Source: Paenirhizobium cremeum
Lineage (GTDB): Bacteria > Pseudomonadota > Alphaproteobacteria > Rhizobiales > Rhizobiaceae
Assembly (NCBI RefSeq): GCF_022884085.1
Contig: NZ_JAGGCS010000001.1
Location: forward strand, 553,252 to 617,251
Direction: 5' to 3'
DNA length: 64,000 bases
The notes under the pieces were generated by a model that saw only the letters and a program-made list of their open reading frames with translations, was not told where the DNA came from and made no database searches. The position numbers were made by a program, and so were the translations under genes. Shown in pieces: positions 17,507-27,402 of this stretch. The first letter of the stretch is position 1. Each line of letters begins with the position of its first letter.

Positions 17507-18775
17507 TCAGGCCTGGGTTGCGGCAGACTTGCCGCTCTTTTCGAGAACCGCCTCGGTAATCGAGTTCGGAATACGCCGCGGCGTTTCGAACAGGCCGAGC
17601 AACGGCATGATCACGAGGAAGAAGCCGAAGTAGTAGAGGGTGCCGAACTGGGCCATCAGGGTGTAGAGGTCGGTCGGCGTGCGCGAGCCGAGCCAGCCGA
17701 GCATGACGCAGTCAGCGACGAAGATCCAGAAGAACAGCTTGTACCACGGACGGTAGACGGCCGAGCGGACCTTCGAGGTATCGAGCCACGGCAGGAAGAA
17801 CAGCACGATGATCGCGCCGAACATGACGAGAACGCCACCCAGCTTGGAGTCGATGAACAGGATGTTGAAGGTGATGGCGCGCAGCATGGCGTAGAACGGC
17901 AGGAAGTACCATTCCGGAACGATGTGGGCCGGGGTCTTCAGCGGGTTGCCCATGATGTAGTTGTCCGGGTGACCCAGGTAGTTCGGCATGTAGAAGATGA
18001 ACCAGGCATAGGCGATCAGGAAGATCGACACGCCGAAGGCATCCTTGAGCGTCGCATAGGGCGTGAACGGAACGGTGTCCGTCTTCGACTTGACTTCGAC
18101 GCCGGTCGGATTGGTCTGGCCGGTCACATGCAGGGCCCAGACGTGCAGGACGACGACGCCTGCGATCATGAAGGGCAGCAGGTAGTGCAGCGAGAAGAAG
18201 CGGTTCAGCGTGGGCTGGTCGACGGCGAACCCGCCAAGCAGGAACTGCTGGATCCATTCGCCGACCCACGGGAAGGCCGTGAAGAAGCCGGTGATGACGG
18301 TCGCGCCCCAGAAGGACATCTGACCCCAGGGCAGGACATAGCCCATGAAGCCGGTCGCCATCATCAGCAGGAAGATGACCACGCCAAGGATCCAGAGGAT
18401 TTCGCGCGGCGCCTTGTAGGAGCCGTAATAGAGACCGCGGGCGATATGCAGGTAGACGGCAACGAAGAAGAAGGATGCGCCGTTGGCATGCATGTAACGC
18501 AGCAGCCAGCCATGGTTCACGTCGCGCATGATCTTTTCGACGGAAACGAAGGCGACGGTCGTGTCGGCGGCATAGTGCATGGCAAGCACGACGCCGCTCA
18601 GGATCTGGACGACCAGCATGACCGCCAGCATGGCGCCGAAGGTGTAGGCATAGTTCAGGTTGCGGGGAACGGGATAGGCGACGAAGCTGTCATAGATCAT
18701 GCGAGGCAGCGGCAACCGCGCGTCGATCCACTTCTCAAGGCCGGTAGCCGGCTGGTAGCTAGAATGACCACTCAT
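17507..18775 (-). CDS. petB: Cytochrome b of the bc1 complex
   Basis: The 422-residue eight-helix protein houses the two b haems and the quinol sites. His ligands lie in helices B and D ([45 protein letters not shown]), and the Qo-site PEWY motif is intact ([17 protein letters not shown]). Length and features are normal. It lies 14 bases after petA. Confidence 0.97.
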   Translation of the reverse strand: MSGHSSYQPATGLEKWIDARLPLPRMIYDSFVAYPVPRNLNYAYTFGAMLAVMLVVQILSGVVLAMHYAADTTVAFVSVEKIMRDVNHGWLLRYMHANGASFFFVAVYLHIARGLYYGSYKAPREILWILGVVIFLLMMATGFMGYVLPWGQMSFWGATVITGFFTAFPWVGEWIQQFLLGGFAVDQPTLNRFFSLHYLLPFMIAGVVVLHVWALHVTGQTNPTGVEVKSKTDTVPFTPYATLKDAFGVSIFLIAYAWFIFYMPNYLGHPDNYIMGNPLKTPAHIVPEWYFLPFYAMLRAITFNILFIDSKLGGVLVMFGAIIVLFFLPWLDTSKVRSAVYRPWYKLFFWIFVADCVMLGWLGSRTPTDLYTLMAQFGTLYYFGFFLVIMPLLGLFETPRRIPNSITEAVLEKSGKSAATQA

Positions 18776-18789
18776 ATTTCAGTATCCCC

Positions 18790-19368
18790 TCAGCCGATCT
18801 TGATCACAGTATCGGAAACGAATGCGAAATTCGGAATATGCAGGTTTTCCGGCGCCGGACCTTTGCGGATTCGGCCAGCCGTATCGTAGACCGAACCATG
18901 GCAGGGACAGAACCAACCGTTGTATTCACCGGCCTGGCCGAGCGGTACGCAGCCGAGATGGGTGCAGGAGCCGATCATGACGATCCAGTTTTCCTTGCCC
19001 TCGCCGGCGGAACGGGCAAGGTCGGTCGCCTGCTCGGCGGCGTCGACATTGGCGTTGCGCGCCACCGGGTCCTTCAGCTCGGCGATCGGAACGGCCTTGG
19101 CGTCTTCGACTTCCTTGTCGGTGCGGTTGCGAATGAATACCGGCTTGCCGCGCCACTTGACCGTCAGCGACATGCCCGGCTCAAGCGCCGAGACATCGAC
19201 TTCGATCGAGGCGAGAGCAAGCGTCGATGCGTCCGGCCGCATCTGGTCGATGAACGGCCACGCAACGGCAACTGCGCCCACGGCGCCCGCCATGCCCGTC
19301 GTCAGGTAAAGAAAGTCGCGGCGAGTGGGCTCGCCCAAGGTCTCGCTATTCACTTCGTTTTCGCTCAC
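18790..19368 (-). CDS. petA: Ubiquinol-cytochrome c reductase Rieske iron-sulfur subunit
   Basis: The 192-residue protein has a twin-arginine-type signal-anchor (TRRDFLYLTTGMAGAVGAVAVAWP) and the two Rieske cluster boxes CTHLGC and CPCHGS that bind the 2Fe-2S centre. It starts with GTG at 19368, preceded by GAGAGGATGG; an upstream ATG would add about 25 residues with no ribosome-binding site. First gene of petABC. Confidence 0.95.
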   Translation of the reverse strand: MSENEVNSETLGEPTRRDFLYLTTGMAGAVGAVAVAWPFIDQMRPDASTLALASIEVDVSALEPGMSLTVKWRGKPVFIRNRTDKEVEDAKAVPIAELKDPVARNANVDAAEQATDLARSAGEGKENWIVMIGSCTHLGCVPLGQAGEYNGWFCPCHGSVYDTAGRIRKGPAPENLHIPNFAFVSDTVIKIG

Positions 19369-19462
19369 GGTTAAACCATCCTCTCGCACAATTCTGCGAC
19401 AAACCGCATTTCCCCCACAGCGCAGACTCTGTGTCCTTGACACGATTGTGCCACAGATTCCC

Positions 19463-19475
19463 CGCCAATTTGGCG
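19463..19475. promoter_or_regulatory. Palindrome upstream of petA
   Basis: CGCCAATTTGGCG has perfect 6-base arms around a single central base. It lies about 95 bases upstream of petA in the 292-base region shared with the divergent EEP-fold gene. I saw no convincing sigma-70 boxes in this region. Possible operator, otherwise unexplained. Confidence 0.25.
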
Positions 19476-19660
19476 CGTTCTAAGCTTGATAGCGAATTAT
19501 GTCCAGACTTCACAGGGGGAGGTGGGCACAATGTCGCGGATTAAATCGCCACGTGTTTCCGGGATGTAACGAACCCGCCCGTTCATGTTGCAATGCACCT
19601 TGAATTACGGCATGGTCCGCGCCGATGGGCCGCGGGCCCACCCATGGGAACAAGGGCCTG

Positions 19661-20608
19661 ATGCGAGACAGACTTTCCTGCGTTGCGTGTGTTCTTCTCG
19701 CCATCGCCCTGCTGCTCGTCAGTCTCCGTTATGTCACGGATTTCTGGCTGCTGGCCTTCTTCTTCAGCCTTCAGCCGCATATCGGCGCGGCCTGTGTCAT
19801 CGGCTCGCTCCTATGCCTTGCGATCCGGCGCAGCGCCGTGGGCTATGGGCTGCTCTTCTGGTCGCTGCTCATCACCGGCCACGCCTTCTGGATGAAGCTG
19901 GAGTTCCTGCCTCCGGCCGGAACGACCGTCTCGCAAAACGCCACGCACTTCCGCCTTCTCTCCTTCAACGTGCTCGGCGACAACTACGTGAATGCCGACC
20001 GCATCGCCGAAACGATCAGGATGTCGGGCGCGGACGTTGCCTATGTGATGGAGGCCGGGCCGCTGGGCGACCGGCTCGACAGGTTGCAGGACGTCTATCC
20101 CTATCACATCGGCTGCGGCGTCATGGTCGAGTTCTGCGACCTGCTGATCCTCTCGAAACATCCGATCGAAGCGCCGCAATTTTACAGCCTGAGCGAGTTG
20201 CGCGCCAACCGGTTCGCCATAGCAGGCATCCGGATCGGCGGGCAGTTGATCCAGTTCTCGGCCATTCACCTGACCAAGCCCTATTTCGATGACTACCACA
20301 CGCTCGAACTGATCTGGGCGGGGGCCTATCTGCGCCAGCGCCCCGGTCCGAAGATCCTCGGCGGCGATTTCAATTCCGATACCATCGCACCTGATATGCA
20401 GGACTTTCTGCGCAATTACAGGATGCACACAGCGGGCTTCGAGCCCGCCACCTGGCCCGTCGAGGCGAGCATCTTCGGCGTGCCGATCGACCACATATAC
20501 ATGTCCCGGGAGATCAAGGCGGTTCGCCTGCAGCGGCTTCCCGAAAACGAAGGATCGAATCACTTCGGCCTGATCGCCGACCTCGCCATCGAGCCCGCGG
20601 CAAACTGA
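19661..20608 (+). CDS. Membrane-anchored endonuclease/exonuclease/phosphatase-fold protein
   Basis: The 315-residue protein has about three N-terminal transmembrane helices (roughly residues 6-80) followed by an EEP domain. Visible motifs include FRLLSFNVLGDN, an ILSKHPI strand, ILGGDFNSD (metal-binding Asp/Asn) and the C-terminal GSNHFGLIAD His. The family covers nucleases and phosphodiesterases; this YafD-like arrangement of membrane helices plus EEP has no assigned substrate. An in-frame ATG at 19625 is an alternative start. It is divergent from petA and convergent with an ABC exporter. Confidence 0.8.
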   Translation: MRDRLSCVACVLLAIALLLVSLRYVTDFWLLAFFFSLQPHIGAACVIGSLLCLAIRRSAVGYGLLFWSLLITGHAFWMKLEFLPPAGTTVSQNATHFRLLSFNVLGDNYVNADRIAETIRMSGADVAYVMEAGPLGDRLDRLQDVYPYHIGCGVMVEFCDLLILSKHPIEAPQFYSLSELRANRFAIAGIRIGGQLIQFSAIHLTKPYFDDYHTLELIWAGAYLRQRPGPKILGGDFNSDTIAPDMQDFLRNYRMHTAGFEPATWPVEASIFGVPIDHIYMSREIKAVRLQRLPENEGSNHFGLIADLAIEPAAN

Positions 20609-20838
20609 GGCGCCAGCGTCAAAACGGACATTGGAAATGGTGCGTAACGTTTCCCCTCCGCCATTCCTGCGCCTGTCACAGCAATCCAGTGAGCCCAGGT
20701 CCCAGAACTTGAAAGGATTTCGTGATCCGACGAAACCCGGGACACCGGCAACCCGATTCAAGGCCGCGATGGCGGCGGGCGCGGCCCGCTCCCCGCCACC
20801 AGGAGGCGGATGGCCTTCAATGGCCGGCTGAAACCGAC

Positions 20839-22722
20839 CTATTCCGCCGCCTTGTCCTCTCCATGCTCGTGGACCGCAAGGAAGCCGCCCGACTGGCGCG
20901 CCCAGAGCTCGGAATAGAGCCCGCCCCGCTCGACCAGTTCCGCATGTGTCCCCTCCTCGATCACACGCCCCTTGTCGAGCACGATGAGCCTGTCGAGGGC
21001 GGCGATGGTGGAGAGCCGATGGGCGATCGCCAGCACGGTCTTACCCTGCATCAGGCGGTCGAGATTGGACTGGATCGCCGCTTCGACCTCGGAGTCGAGC
21101 GCCGAGGTCGCCTCGTCCAGAACCAGGATCGGCGCGTCCTTCAGCATGGCGCGGGCGATGGCGATACGCTGGCGCTGGCCGCCTGACAGCTTGACGCCGC
21201 GCTCGCCGACATGGGCGTCGAAACCCCGCCTGCCCCGCAGGTCTTCCAGCCTTTCGATGAAATCCAGCGCTTCCGCCCGCTCGGCTGCGCGCAGCAACTG
21301 CTCTTCGCTGGCGTCCTCGCGGCCGAACAGGATGTTGTCCCGGATCGACCGATGCAGCAGCGCCGTGTCCTGGGTTACCATGCCGATATGGCTGCGCAGG
21401 CTCTCCTGCGTCACCGCCCGGACGTCCTGCCCGTCGATCAGGATACGGCCGCCTTCCACGTCGTAGAAGCGCAGGAGCAGGTTGACGAGCGTCGACTTGC
21501 CCGCTCCCGAGCGTCCGACGATACCGACCTTTTCCCCCGGACGAATGGTCAGCGTCAGGTGGTCGATTGCCCCCTTCTGCCGCCCGTAGTGGAACGAGAC
21601 GTCCTCGAAGCGGATCTCCGGGCCGGTCACCTTGAGCGCGGTCGCGTCTGGCCGGTCGACAAGGCCGATCGGCTTCGAAACGAGCTCGGCTGAATTCTGG
21701 ATCGTGCCGATGTTGCGCATGATGCTGTTGAGCTGGGTCATCATGCGTCCGAGCAGCATGTTGAGACGCAGCACCAGCCCGAGCGTGAAGGCGACACCGC
21801 CGGCCGTGATCGCCCCGGCGAACCAGAGATCGACGGAAACCGCGGCGACCATGGCAATCATGATGCCGGAAAGAATTGCCTGCGAAGCGCGCACACCGGT
21901 AATCAGCCGGGCGAACGGCCGCAGCGTGTCCTGGAAGCGGTCGAAGCCCTCACGGATGAAGTGATCGTTCTGATCCTCGCGGCCGAACAGCTTCAGCGTC
22001 TGGATATTGCTGAAACTGTCGACCAGCCGGCCGCTGACCATGGAGGCGGCCTCGGCGGACTCCTTTGCATGATAGCGGATGCGCGGCACGAAATAGCGCG
22101 CAAGCAGCCCGAAAATCACCACCCAGGCACCGATGATGACGGCAAGCCGCCAGTCGAGCTGACCGACCAGGGCCATGGTCGAACCGGTATAGATGACCAT
22201 GAACCAGACGACCTGCAGCAGCGAGGTCAGGAGATCGCCCGTCGCCTGCCCCGCCGACCAGACCTTGGTCACGATGCGACCGGAGAAATCGTTCTGGAAG
22301 AAGGAAAGCGACTGGCGCGCCACATGCACATAGGCCTGCCAGCGCACGAGATTGAAGAAGTTGAGAACGATCGCCTGTTCTTCCACCAACGCGCCGATGG
22401 TAATGACGAGGAACCGGCCGAAAAGCACGACGAACGCCATTCCGAGCAGTTCCAGACCGTGCGCATCGATGAGACCGCTCCAGCCCGCTTCGCGCGGCAC
22501 GGTGTCGAGCAGGTCGACGAGGCGCCCGACAAACCAGAACAATCCGGCCTCCAGGATTGCCACCGCACCGCCGAAGGCCGCCATCATGGCGAACGCCCCT
22601 TTCGCCTGCGACACATAGAACCAGGCGAAGGCCCATGTTCCCTCGGGCGGCCGCAGGTCGTCCCGCCGCCCGAAGGGATCGATCCAGTTCTCGAAAAGGC
22701 GGGTGATGGAGCGGATAATCAT
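20839..22722 (-). CDS. MsbA-like ABC exporter (fused permease and ATPase), copy 1
   Basis: The 627-residue half-transporter has six transmembrane helices (about residues 40-330) and a C-terminal ATPase with Walker [10 protein letters not shown], signature [13 protein letters not shown] and Walker [13 protein letters not shown]. Such proteins act as dimers exporting lipids, peptides or drugs. It is paralogous to the exporter at 24499-26355, sharing the VKLSGGQ block and the RQSGGFL ending. An FHS sugar transporter lies between the two. Identical subunits or a heterodimer with the paralogue are both possible. Confidence 0.92.
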   Translation of the reverse strand: MIIRSITRLFENWIDPFGRRDDLRPPEGTWAFAWFYVSQAKGAFAMMAAFGGAVAILEAGLFWFVGRLVDLLDTVPREAGWSGLIDAHGLELLGMAFVVLFGRFLVITIGALVEEQAIVLNFFNLVRWQAYVHVARQSLSFFQNDFSGRIVTKVWSAGQATGDLLTSLLQVVWFMVIYTGSTMALVGQLDWRLAVIIGAWVVIFGLLARYFVPRIRYHAKESAEAASMVSGRLVDSFSNIQTLKLFGREDQNDHFIREGFDRFQDTLRPFARLITGVRASQAILSGIMIAMVAAVSVDLWFAGAITAGGVAFTLGLVLRLNMLLGRMMTQLNSIMRNIGTIQNSAELVSKPIGLVDRPDATALKVTGPEIRFEDVSFHYGRQKGAIDHLTLTIRPGEKVGIVGRSGAGKSTLVNLLLRFYDVEGGRILIDGQDVRAVTQESLRSHIGMVTQDTALLHRSIRDNILFGREDASEEQLLRAAERAEALDFIERLEDLRGRRGFDAHVGERGVKLSGGQRQRIAIARAMLKDAPILVLDEATSALDSEVEAAIQSNLDRLMQGKTVLAIAHRLSTIAALDRLIVLDKGRVIEEGTHAELVERGGLYSELWARQSGGFLAVHEHGEDKAAE

Positions 22723-23031
22723 GGCGATCCATATAGGAGGTTTCCGCGACGCGGCAAAGGCGCGGCCAGCACAAATGGCCGTGAGTACCCCATCCGCTGC
22801 ATAGGAACGCCCCGACCGGCCTTAGCGAAGTCCGCCAAAATCATTCAAAGCGCTTGCACAAACAGGTCATTATATTGCATAGCAAAATTTCGTCGCGAAC
22901 GGCTGTCGCTTCCTCCTCCCGGAAACCGCGGCCGTTTCCGCGAAGACGTTTCATCTGCAGCCGACGGAGAGCGGCCCGGCAGGACCGCTCCAGCCGTCGC
23001 TTTCCGCCTATCAGGACCCGAAGGTAACAAC
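22723..23031. other. Divergent promoter region between ABC exporter and sugar transporter
   Basis: The region contains no supported gene. On the sugar-transporter side it holds CAAAGCGCTTG (22846-22856), which resembles LacI-family operators centred on AGCGCT, immediately overlapping TTGCAC (22854-22859) that could act as a -35 box. No clean -10 partner was found. Confidence 0.4.
22846..22856. promoter_or_regulatory. LacI-type operator-like sequence upstream of the sugar transporter
   Basis: CAAAGCGCTTG is nearly palindromic around AGCGCT, the core of many LacI/GalR-family sites. It lies about 180 bases before the transporter start and overlaps a -35-like TTGCAC. No LacI-family gene is in the window, so the regulator would be elsewhere. 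Confidence 0.35.
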
Positions 23032-24312
23032 TTGGCCGGCATTTCCCAATCCTCCACGCCCGTGGCCTCCGCATCCGCGGAAAACCAGAGCAGCGGCTAT
23101 CGCTTTGCGCTCACGGCGCTCACCTCGCTCTTCTTCATGTGGGGCTTCATCACCTGCCTGAACGACATCCTCGTTCCTCATCTGAAGAATGTCTTCTCGC
23201 TCAACTATACCCAGTCGATGCTGATCCAGTTCTGCTTCTTCGGCGCCTATTTCCTGGTGTCGCTGCCGGCGGGCGCGATCGTCCGCCGCATCAGCTACAA
23301 GGGCGGCATCGTCCTCGGACTGGTGATCGCCGCCATCGGCTGCGCCCTCTTCGTGCCGGCGGCGTCCTATCGCGTCTACGCCCTTTTCCTCGCAGCACTT
23401 TTCGTTCTGGCAAGCGGCATCACCCTGCTGCAGGTCGCAGCCAATCCCTACGTCACCGTTCTCGGTCCGCCCGATACCGCGGCGAGCCGCCTGACCATGA
23501 CGCAAGCCTTCAACTCCCTCGGCACGACGCTTGCTCCGATGTTCGGCGCCTTCCTGATCCTTTCGGCTGCAGCCGGCGCCACCGCCGGCATGACGCCCGA
23601 ACAGACGGATGCGCTGCGTATCGCCGAAGCCTCGGCCGTCAAGATGCCCTATATGGCTCTTGCCGCGGCATTCCTCCTGCTCGCCGCCCTCTTCGCCTTG
23701 CTGAAGCTTCCGGCAGTCGAGGCGGACGACGACCTCGATCCGATCACCGAGGGCCGCTCGGCGTGGAGCTACCGTCACCTCGTCCTCGGCGCGGTCGGCA
23801 TCTTCGTTTATGTCGGAGCGGAAGTGAGCATCGGCAGCTTCCTCGTCAACTTCCTCGGGCAACCGCACATCGCCGGCATGCCGGAAGCGGAAGCGGCCCA
23901 CTACGTCGCCTATTTCTGGGGTGGCGCCATGATCGGCCGCTTCATCGGCTCCATCGCCATGCGCAGCATCGAAGGCGGCAAGGCGCTGGCGTTCAACGCG
24001 GTGGCCGCAGCGATCCTTCTGTTCATCACAGTCTTCACGTCCGGTTCGCTCGCCATGTGGGCGGTGCTCGCCATCGGTCTCTTCAACTCGATCATGTTCC
24101 CGACCATCTTTTCGCTCGCCCTTTACGGGCTGGGGAAACACACGAGCCAGGGCTCCGGCATTCTCTGCCTCGCCATCGTCGGCGGCGCACTGCTCCCGGT
24201 CGCGCAGGGCGCGCTTGCCGATACCATCGGCATCCAGCACGCCTTCCTCATGCCGGTGCTCTGCTATGCCTTCATCGCCTATTACGGCCTGAAAGGACAC
24301 CGCGCGAGCTGA
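23032..24312 (+). CDS. FHS-family sugar:proton symporter (FucP/GluP type, MFS)
   Basis: About 426 residues with twelve predicted helices. The segment [20 protein letters not shown] is the hallmark of the fucose-galactose-glucose:H+ symporter family, and [32 protein letters not shown] is the second signature block. It imports a hexose, probably glucose, galactose or fucose. No ATG lies ahead of the first helix; the TTG at 23032 after AAGGTAACAA is the best start, with a GTG some 33 bases later as alternative. Confidence 0.85.
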   Translation: MAGISQSSTPVASASAENQSSGYRFALTALTSLFFMWGFITCLNDILVPHLKNVFSLNYTQSMLIQFCFFGAYFLVSLPAGAIVRRISYKGGIVLGLVIAAIGCALFVPAASYRVYALFLAALFVLASGITLLQVAANPYVTVLGPPDTAASRLTMTQAFNSLGTTLAPMFGAFLILSAAAGATAGMTPEQTDALRIAEASAVKMPYMALAAAFLLLAALFALLKLPAVEADDDLDPITEGRSAWSYRHLVLGAVGIFVYVGAEVSIGSFLVNFLGQPHIAGMPEAEAAHYVAYFWGGAMIGRFIGSIAMRSIEGGKALAFNAVAAAILLFITVFTSGSLAMWAVLAIGLFNSIMFPTIFSLALYGLGKHTSQGSGILCLAIVGGALLPVAQGALADTIGIQHAFLMPVLCYAFIAYYGLKGHRAS

Positions 24313-24334
24313 GCCGCGCAGCGTCAGGATAATG

Positions 24335-24371
24335 AAAAAGGCGCGTATCCCCGAGGATACGCGCCTTTTTT
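24335..24371. terminator. Bidirectional terminator after the sugar transporter
   Basis: A perfect 16-bp stem, AAAAAGGCGCGTATCC (24335-24350) with GGATACGCGCCTTTTT (24355-24370), closes CCGA. T-runs on both strands fit termination in both directions. Confidence 0.92.
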
Positions 24372-24463
24372 CGTTTGGCCGGCTGGCGGGTAGCGACCCC
24401 GCGCGACAATCGATTTTCCGCTGGCCGCCTTCCATGAGAAACGAAAACCGCAGGAGAGGGAAA

Positions 24464-24493
24464 AGCCCTCCCCGCCTTGGCGCAGGGAGGGCT
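24464..24493 (-). terminator. Terminator of ABC exporter copy 2
   Basis: AGCCCTCCC (24464-24472) pairs with GGGAGGGCT (24485-24493); the interior CGCC/GGCG can extend the stem. On the minus strand it is followed by TTTTCCC, just after the exporter stop codon. Confidence 0.75.
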
Positions 24494-24498
24494 CTGTA

Positions 24499-26355
24499 TC
24501 ATTCGGCCGCTTCGCTTTCTTCCTCGGATTCGTCCACCAGAAAGCCGCCCGACTGGCGGTTCCAGAGGTCGGCATAGATGCCGCCGCGTGCCACGAGTTC
24601 GCCGTGGGTGCCGGTCTCGACGATGTCTCCCTTGTCGAGCACGACCAGCCGGTCCATCTGGGTGAGCGTCGACAGCCGATGGGCAATCGCAATCACCGTC
24701 TTGCCTTCCATGAGCGAGAACAGGCTTTCCTGGATTGCCGCCTCAACCTCAGAATCGAGCGCCGACGTCGCCTCGTCGAGGATGAGGATCGGCGCGTTCT
24801 TCAGGAAGACGCGGGCGATCGCGATGCGCTGCCGCTGGCCGCCGGAGAGCTTCACCCCGCGCTCGCCGACCTGGGCATCGAGCGCCTTGCGCCCCTGCAT
24901 GTCGACGAGCCCCTCGATGAAGTCCCAGGCATTCGCCCGCTTCGCCGCCTCGATCACTTCCGCGTCCGTTGCCTGCGGACGCCCGTAGGCGATGTTGTCG
25001 CGGATCGAACGATGCAGCAGCGAGGTATCCTGCGTGACGACGCCGACCAGCGAACGAAGGCTTTCCTGCGGCACGGAGGATATATCCTGCCCGTCAATGG
25101 TGATCCGTCCCTTCTCGAGATCGTAGAAGCGGAGGAGAAGGTTCATCAGCGTCGTTTTGCCGGCGCCGGAGCGACCGACGAGGCCGACCTTTTCGCCCGC
25201 CTCGATGGTGAGCGAGAAGTCGTTGATGACACCCTTGTCCTTGCCGTAGTGGAAGCGGACGTGATCGTAGACGATCTCACCCTTCGGCACGGCGAGCGGC
25301 GTTGCCGCCGGCATGTCGACGATATCGTGCGGCTTGGTCATCATACCCATGCCGTCATAGACGGTGCCGATGTTTTCAAAGAGCGCCGACACCTCCCACA
25401 TGATCCACTGCGACATGCCGTTGATGCGCATCGCAAGGCCAATGGCCACCGCGATCGCGCCGATCGAAACGCTGCCACCGAGCCAGAACCAGATGCTGAG
25501 CGCCGAAATGGAAAACAGCACGATGGCATTGTTGATGTCGACGAGGATGTTGAGCAGCGTGATCTGCCGCATCTGCCGGTGCACCGTGTCGAGGAAGGCG
25601 TCCATGCCGTCCTTGGCATAGGCTTCTTCCCGGCCCGCATGCGAAAACAGCTTTACCGTCGCGATGTTGGTGTAGCTGTCGACGATACGGCCCGTCATCA
25701 TCGAGCGCGCGTCGGCCTGTTCGCTGGAAAGCTTGCGCAGACGCGGCACGAAATAGGAAAGGATCAGGGAATAGACCACGATCCAGACGACCAGCGGCGT
25801 AACAAGCCGCCAGTCGGCGGCAAAGACCAGCGCCAGCATCGAGGCGAAGAAACTGATCGCATAGACGAAGACATCGATGATCTTCATCACCGACTCGCGG
25901 ATTGCCAGTGAGGTCTGCATCACCTTCGTCGAAACGCGGCCGGCGAATTCGTTGGCGAAGAACGTCATCGAATGGCGCAGCAGAAAGCGGTGCATCTGCC
26001 AGCGGGCGATCATCGGGAAATTGCCGGCCAGCACCTGGTGCATGGTCAGCGAGTGGATGGCCCCGACCAGCGGCAGGCCGACGAGCAGCAGCGCGCCCAT
26101 CCAGATCAGCCTGGTCTTTTCCGTTTCAAGGAAAGTGGCGCGATCGGCGACCGTCAGCCAATCGACGATATTGCCGAGAAACTGGTAGAGGAACACCTCC
26201 CCGACAGCGATCAGCATCGAGCACAGCCCGAGCAGCAGCAGCCAGGGGGCGGCCGGTTTGGTATAATACCAACAGAAAGCGACAAGTCCCTTGGGCGGCA
26301 GCGCGGGCGCGTCCGACGGATAGGGGTTGAGGCGGCTTTCGAACCACGCAAACAT
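24499..26355 (-). CDS. MsbA-like ABC exporter (fused permease and ATPase), copy 2
   Basis: The 618-residue half-transporter has six transmembrane helices and an ATPase with Walker A GRSGAGKTTL, signature [13 protein letters not shown], Walker [13 protein letters not shown] and the H-loop IAHRLSTL. It is a diverged paralogue of the exporter at 20839-22722. The start at 26355 begins MFAWFESRLNPYPS, matching copy 1's LFENWIDPF-type N-terminus; upstream in-frame codons are less likely. Its upstream region is unusual: an 18-codon reading frame with a strong ribosome-binding site is followed by a GC-rich hairpin before this gene. Confidence 0.9.
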   Translation of the reverse strand: MFAWFESRLNPYPSDAPALPPKGLVAFCWYYTKPAAPWLLLLGLCSMLIAVGEVFLYQFLGNIVDWLTVADRATFLETEKTRLIWMGALLLVGLPLVGAIHSLTMHQVLAGNFPMIARWQMHRFLLRHSMTFFANEFAGRVSTKVMQTSLAIRESVMKIIDVFVYAISFFASMLALVFAADWRLVTPLVVWIVVYSLILSYFVPRLRKLSSEQADARSMMTGRIVDSYTNIATVKLFSHAGREEAYAKDGMDAFLDTVHRQMRQITLLNILVDINNAIVLFSISALSIWFWLGGSVSIGAIAVAIGLAMRINGMSQWIMWEVSALFENIGTVYDGMGMMTKPHDIVDMPAATPLAVPKGEIVYDHVRFHYGKDKGVINDFSLTIEAGEKVGLVGRSGAGKTTLMNLLLRFYDLEKGRITIDGQDISSVPQESLRSLVGVVTQDTSLLHRSIRDNIAYGRPQATDAEVIEAAKRANAWDFIEGLVDMQGRKALDAQVGERGVKLSGGQRQRIAIARVFLKNAPILILDEATSALDSEVEAAIQESLFSLMEGKTVIAIAHRLSTLTQMDRLVVLDKGDIVETGTHGELVARGGIYADLWNRQSGGFLVDESEEESEAAE

Positions 26356-26430
26356 GAATATGCTCCGGCAATCTGGCGCCCGGCATCTGACGATCGCAAT
26401 CGATCGCGCCTGGGCGGAAATCGGGATAAA

Positions 26431-26449
26431 GAGGCCGCGATGCGGCCTC
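26431..26449 (-). terminator. Hairpin between the small upstream ORF and ABC exporter 2
   Basis: GAGGCCGC (26431-26438) and GCGGCCTC (26442-26449) form a perfect 8-bp stem with a 3-base loop. In the exporter's direction it is followed by TTTATC, a modest T-run. It begins 49 bases after the small frame's stop and ends 75 bases before the exporter start, the geometry of an attenuator or premature terminator. Confidence 0.55.
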
Positions 26450-26498
26450 ACGATGACTTAAATGGGTAGTTTGTGGAGAAAGGGCGAGCGCGTCGCCG

Positions 26499-26555
26499 TC
26501 ACGCAGCCAGCAGATAATGCGGCACCGGGAAGCGCATCGCGTCAAATTCAACCAT
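26499..26555 (-). CDS. 18-residue upstream ORF, possible leader peptide of ABC exporter 2
   Basis: The frame encodes MVEFDAMRFPVPHYLLAA. It has the strongest ribosome-binding site in the neighbourhood, CAGGGAGGCCTCG just before its ATG, which argues that it is translated. It is followed by a hairpin with a short T-run and then the ABC exporter. Ribosome-mediated attenuation through a short leader is known for some antibiotic-inducible ABC exporters in Firmicutes; whether it operates here is inference. The FPVP segment could slow ribosomes. Alternatively it is a tiny stand-alone protein gene with its own terminator. Confidence 0.5.
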   Translation of the reverse strand: MVEFDAMRFPVPHYLLAA

Positions 26556-26730
26556 CGAGGCCTCCCTGTTGCGTATCGAAGATAGCGATGTTCTAGCGGC
26601 GATGGCGTGGATTGAAAAGGGGCTTATGCCGCAATGGCGCGTTTTGACATCGGGATGTTGCCCGAAGACAACAAGATCCGGCAATGCCGGGGACTTGAGA
26701 CCGGGGCCGGCATTGGCCTATTGAGAAGCC

Positions 26731-27186
26731 ATGACAGCGCTCCGCATCGCCCTCTATCAACCCGACATTCCAGGCAACACCGGCACGATCCTCAGGCTGG
26801 CCGCCTGCCTCGGCCTCGGTGTCGATATCATCGAGCCGGCGGGTTTCGACATCTCCGACCGCAACCTGAAACGCGCCGGCATGGACTATCTGGCAAGCGT
26901 TGCGCTCACCCGTCACATCAACTGGAGCCGGTTCGAGACCTGGCGGCAATCGGCTGGCCGGCGCCTCGTGCTTGCCTCCACCAAAGCCGCCGAGCGCTAC
27001 ACCGATTTCACCTACCGCGCGGACGACATCCTGCTTTTTGGCCGGGAGAGCGCCGGTGTGCCGGATAGCGTGCACGAAGCGGCGGATGCCCGCATCGTCA
27101 TTCCGATGGTCGCGGGACAGCGCTCCATCAACCTCGCAATGTCGGTTGCAATGGTCACCGGCGAGGCACTGCGGCAAACCTCCTGA
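26731..27186 (+). CDS. trmL: tRNA (cytidine(34)-2'-O)-methyltransferase
   Basis: The 151-residue SPOUT methyltransferase methylates the wobble nucleotide of tRNA-Leu isoacceptors. The three knot motifs are visible: DIPGNTGTILRLAACLGLG, LLFGRESAGVPDSV and IPMVAGQRSINLAMSVAM. Length and order are normal. It is monocistronic as far as can be seen, divergent from the ABC exporter. Confidence 0.93.
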   Translation: MTALRIALYQPDIPGNTGTILRLAACLGLGVDIIEPAGFDISDRNLKRAGMDYLASVALTRHINWSRFETWRQSAGRRLVLASTKAAERYTDFTYRADDILLFGRESAGVPDSVHEAADARIVIPMVAGQRSINLAMSVAMVTGEALRQTS

Positions 27187-27402
27187 GCGACGGCGGCCCC
27201 TTCGCGACCGCGAAAATGCGCCAAATCGACATCCGTCAAGGACATGTCTTCAAAATCCGTTAGGCTCCGCATGTTCGCAAGGAGATACGGAAACGGCTGC
27301 TGTTGCATCCGTGGCCTGCAGGGGCGCAAACTGTATTCGCGCATTTGCTAATTCTACCGAAAGACGATATGTTGCGACGCAGCAAAAACCGGGAGATGAT
27401 CG

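Larger units (their letters stand above)
26356..26730. other. Divergent upstream region of ABC exporter copy 2 and trmL
   Basis: This 375-base stretch holds the 18-codon frame (26499-26555) and hairpin (26431-26449) on the exporter side, described separately. The remaining 175 bases presumably contain the promoters of both the exporter and trmL, but I found no box pair that I would defend. Confidence 0.4.

Noticed and set aside
21961-24312. A 783-codon version of the sugar transporter
   Set aside because: The first ~357 codons are antisense to the ABC exporter. Only the part from about 23032 encodes membrane-transporter sequence.
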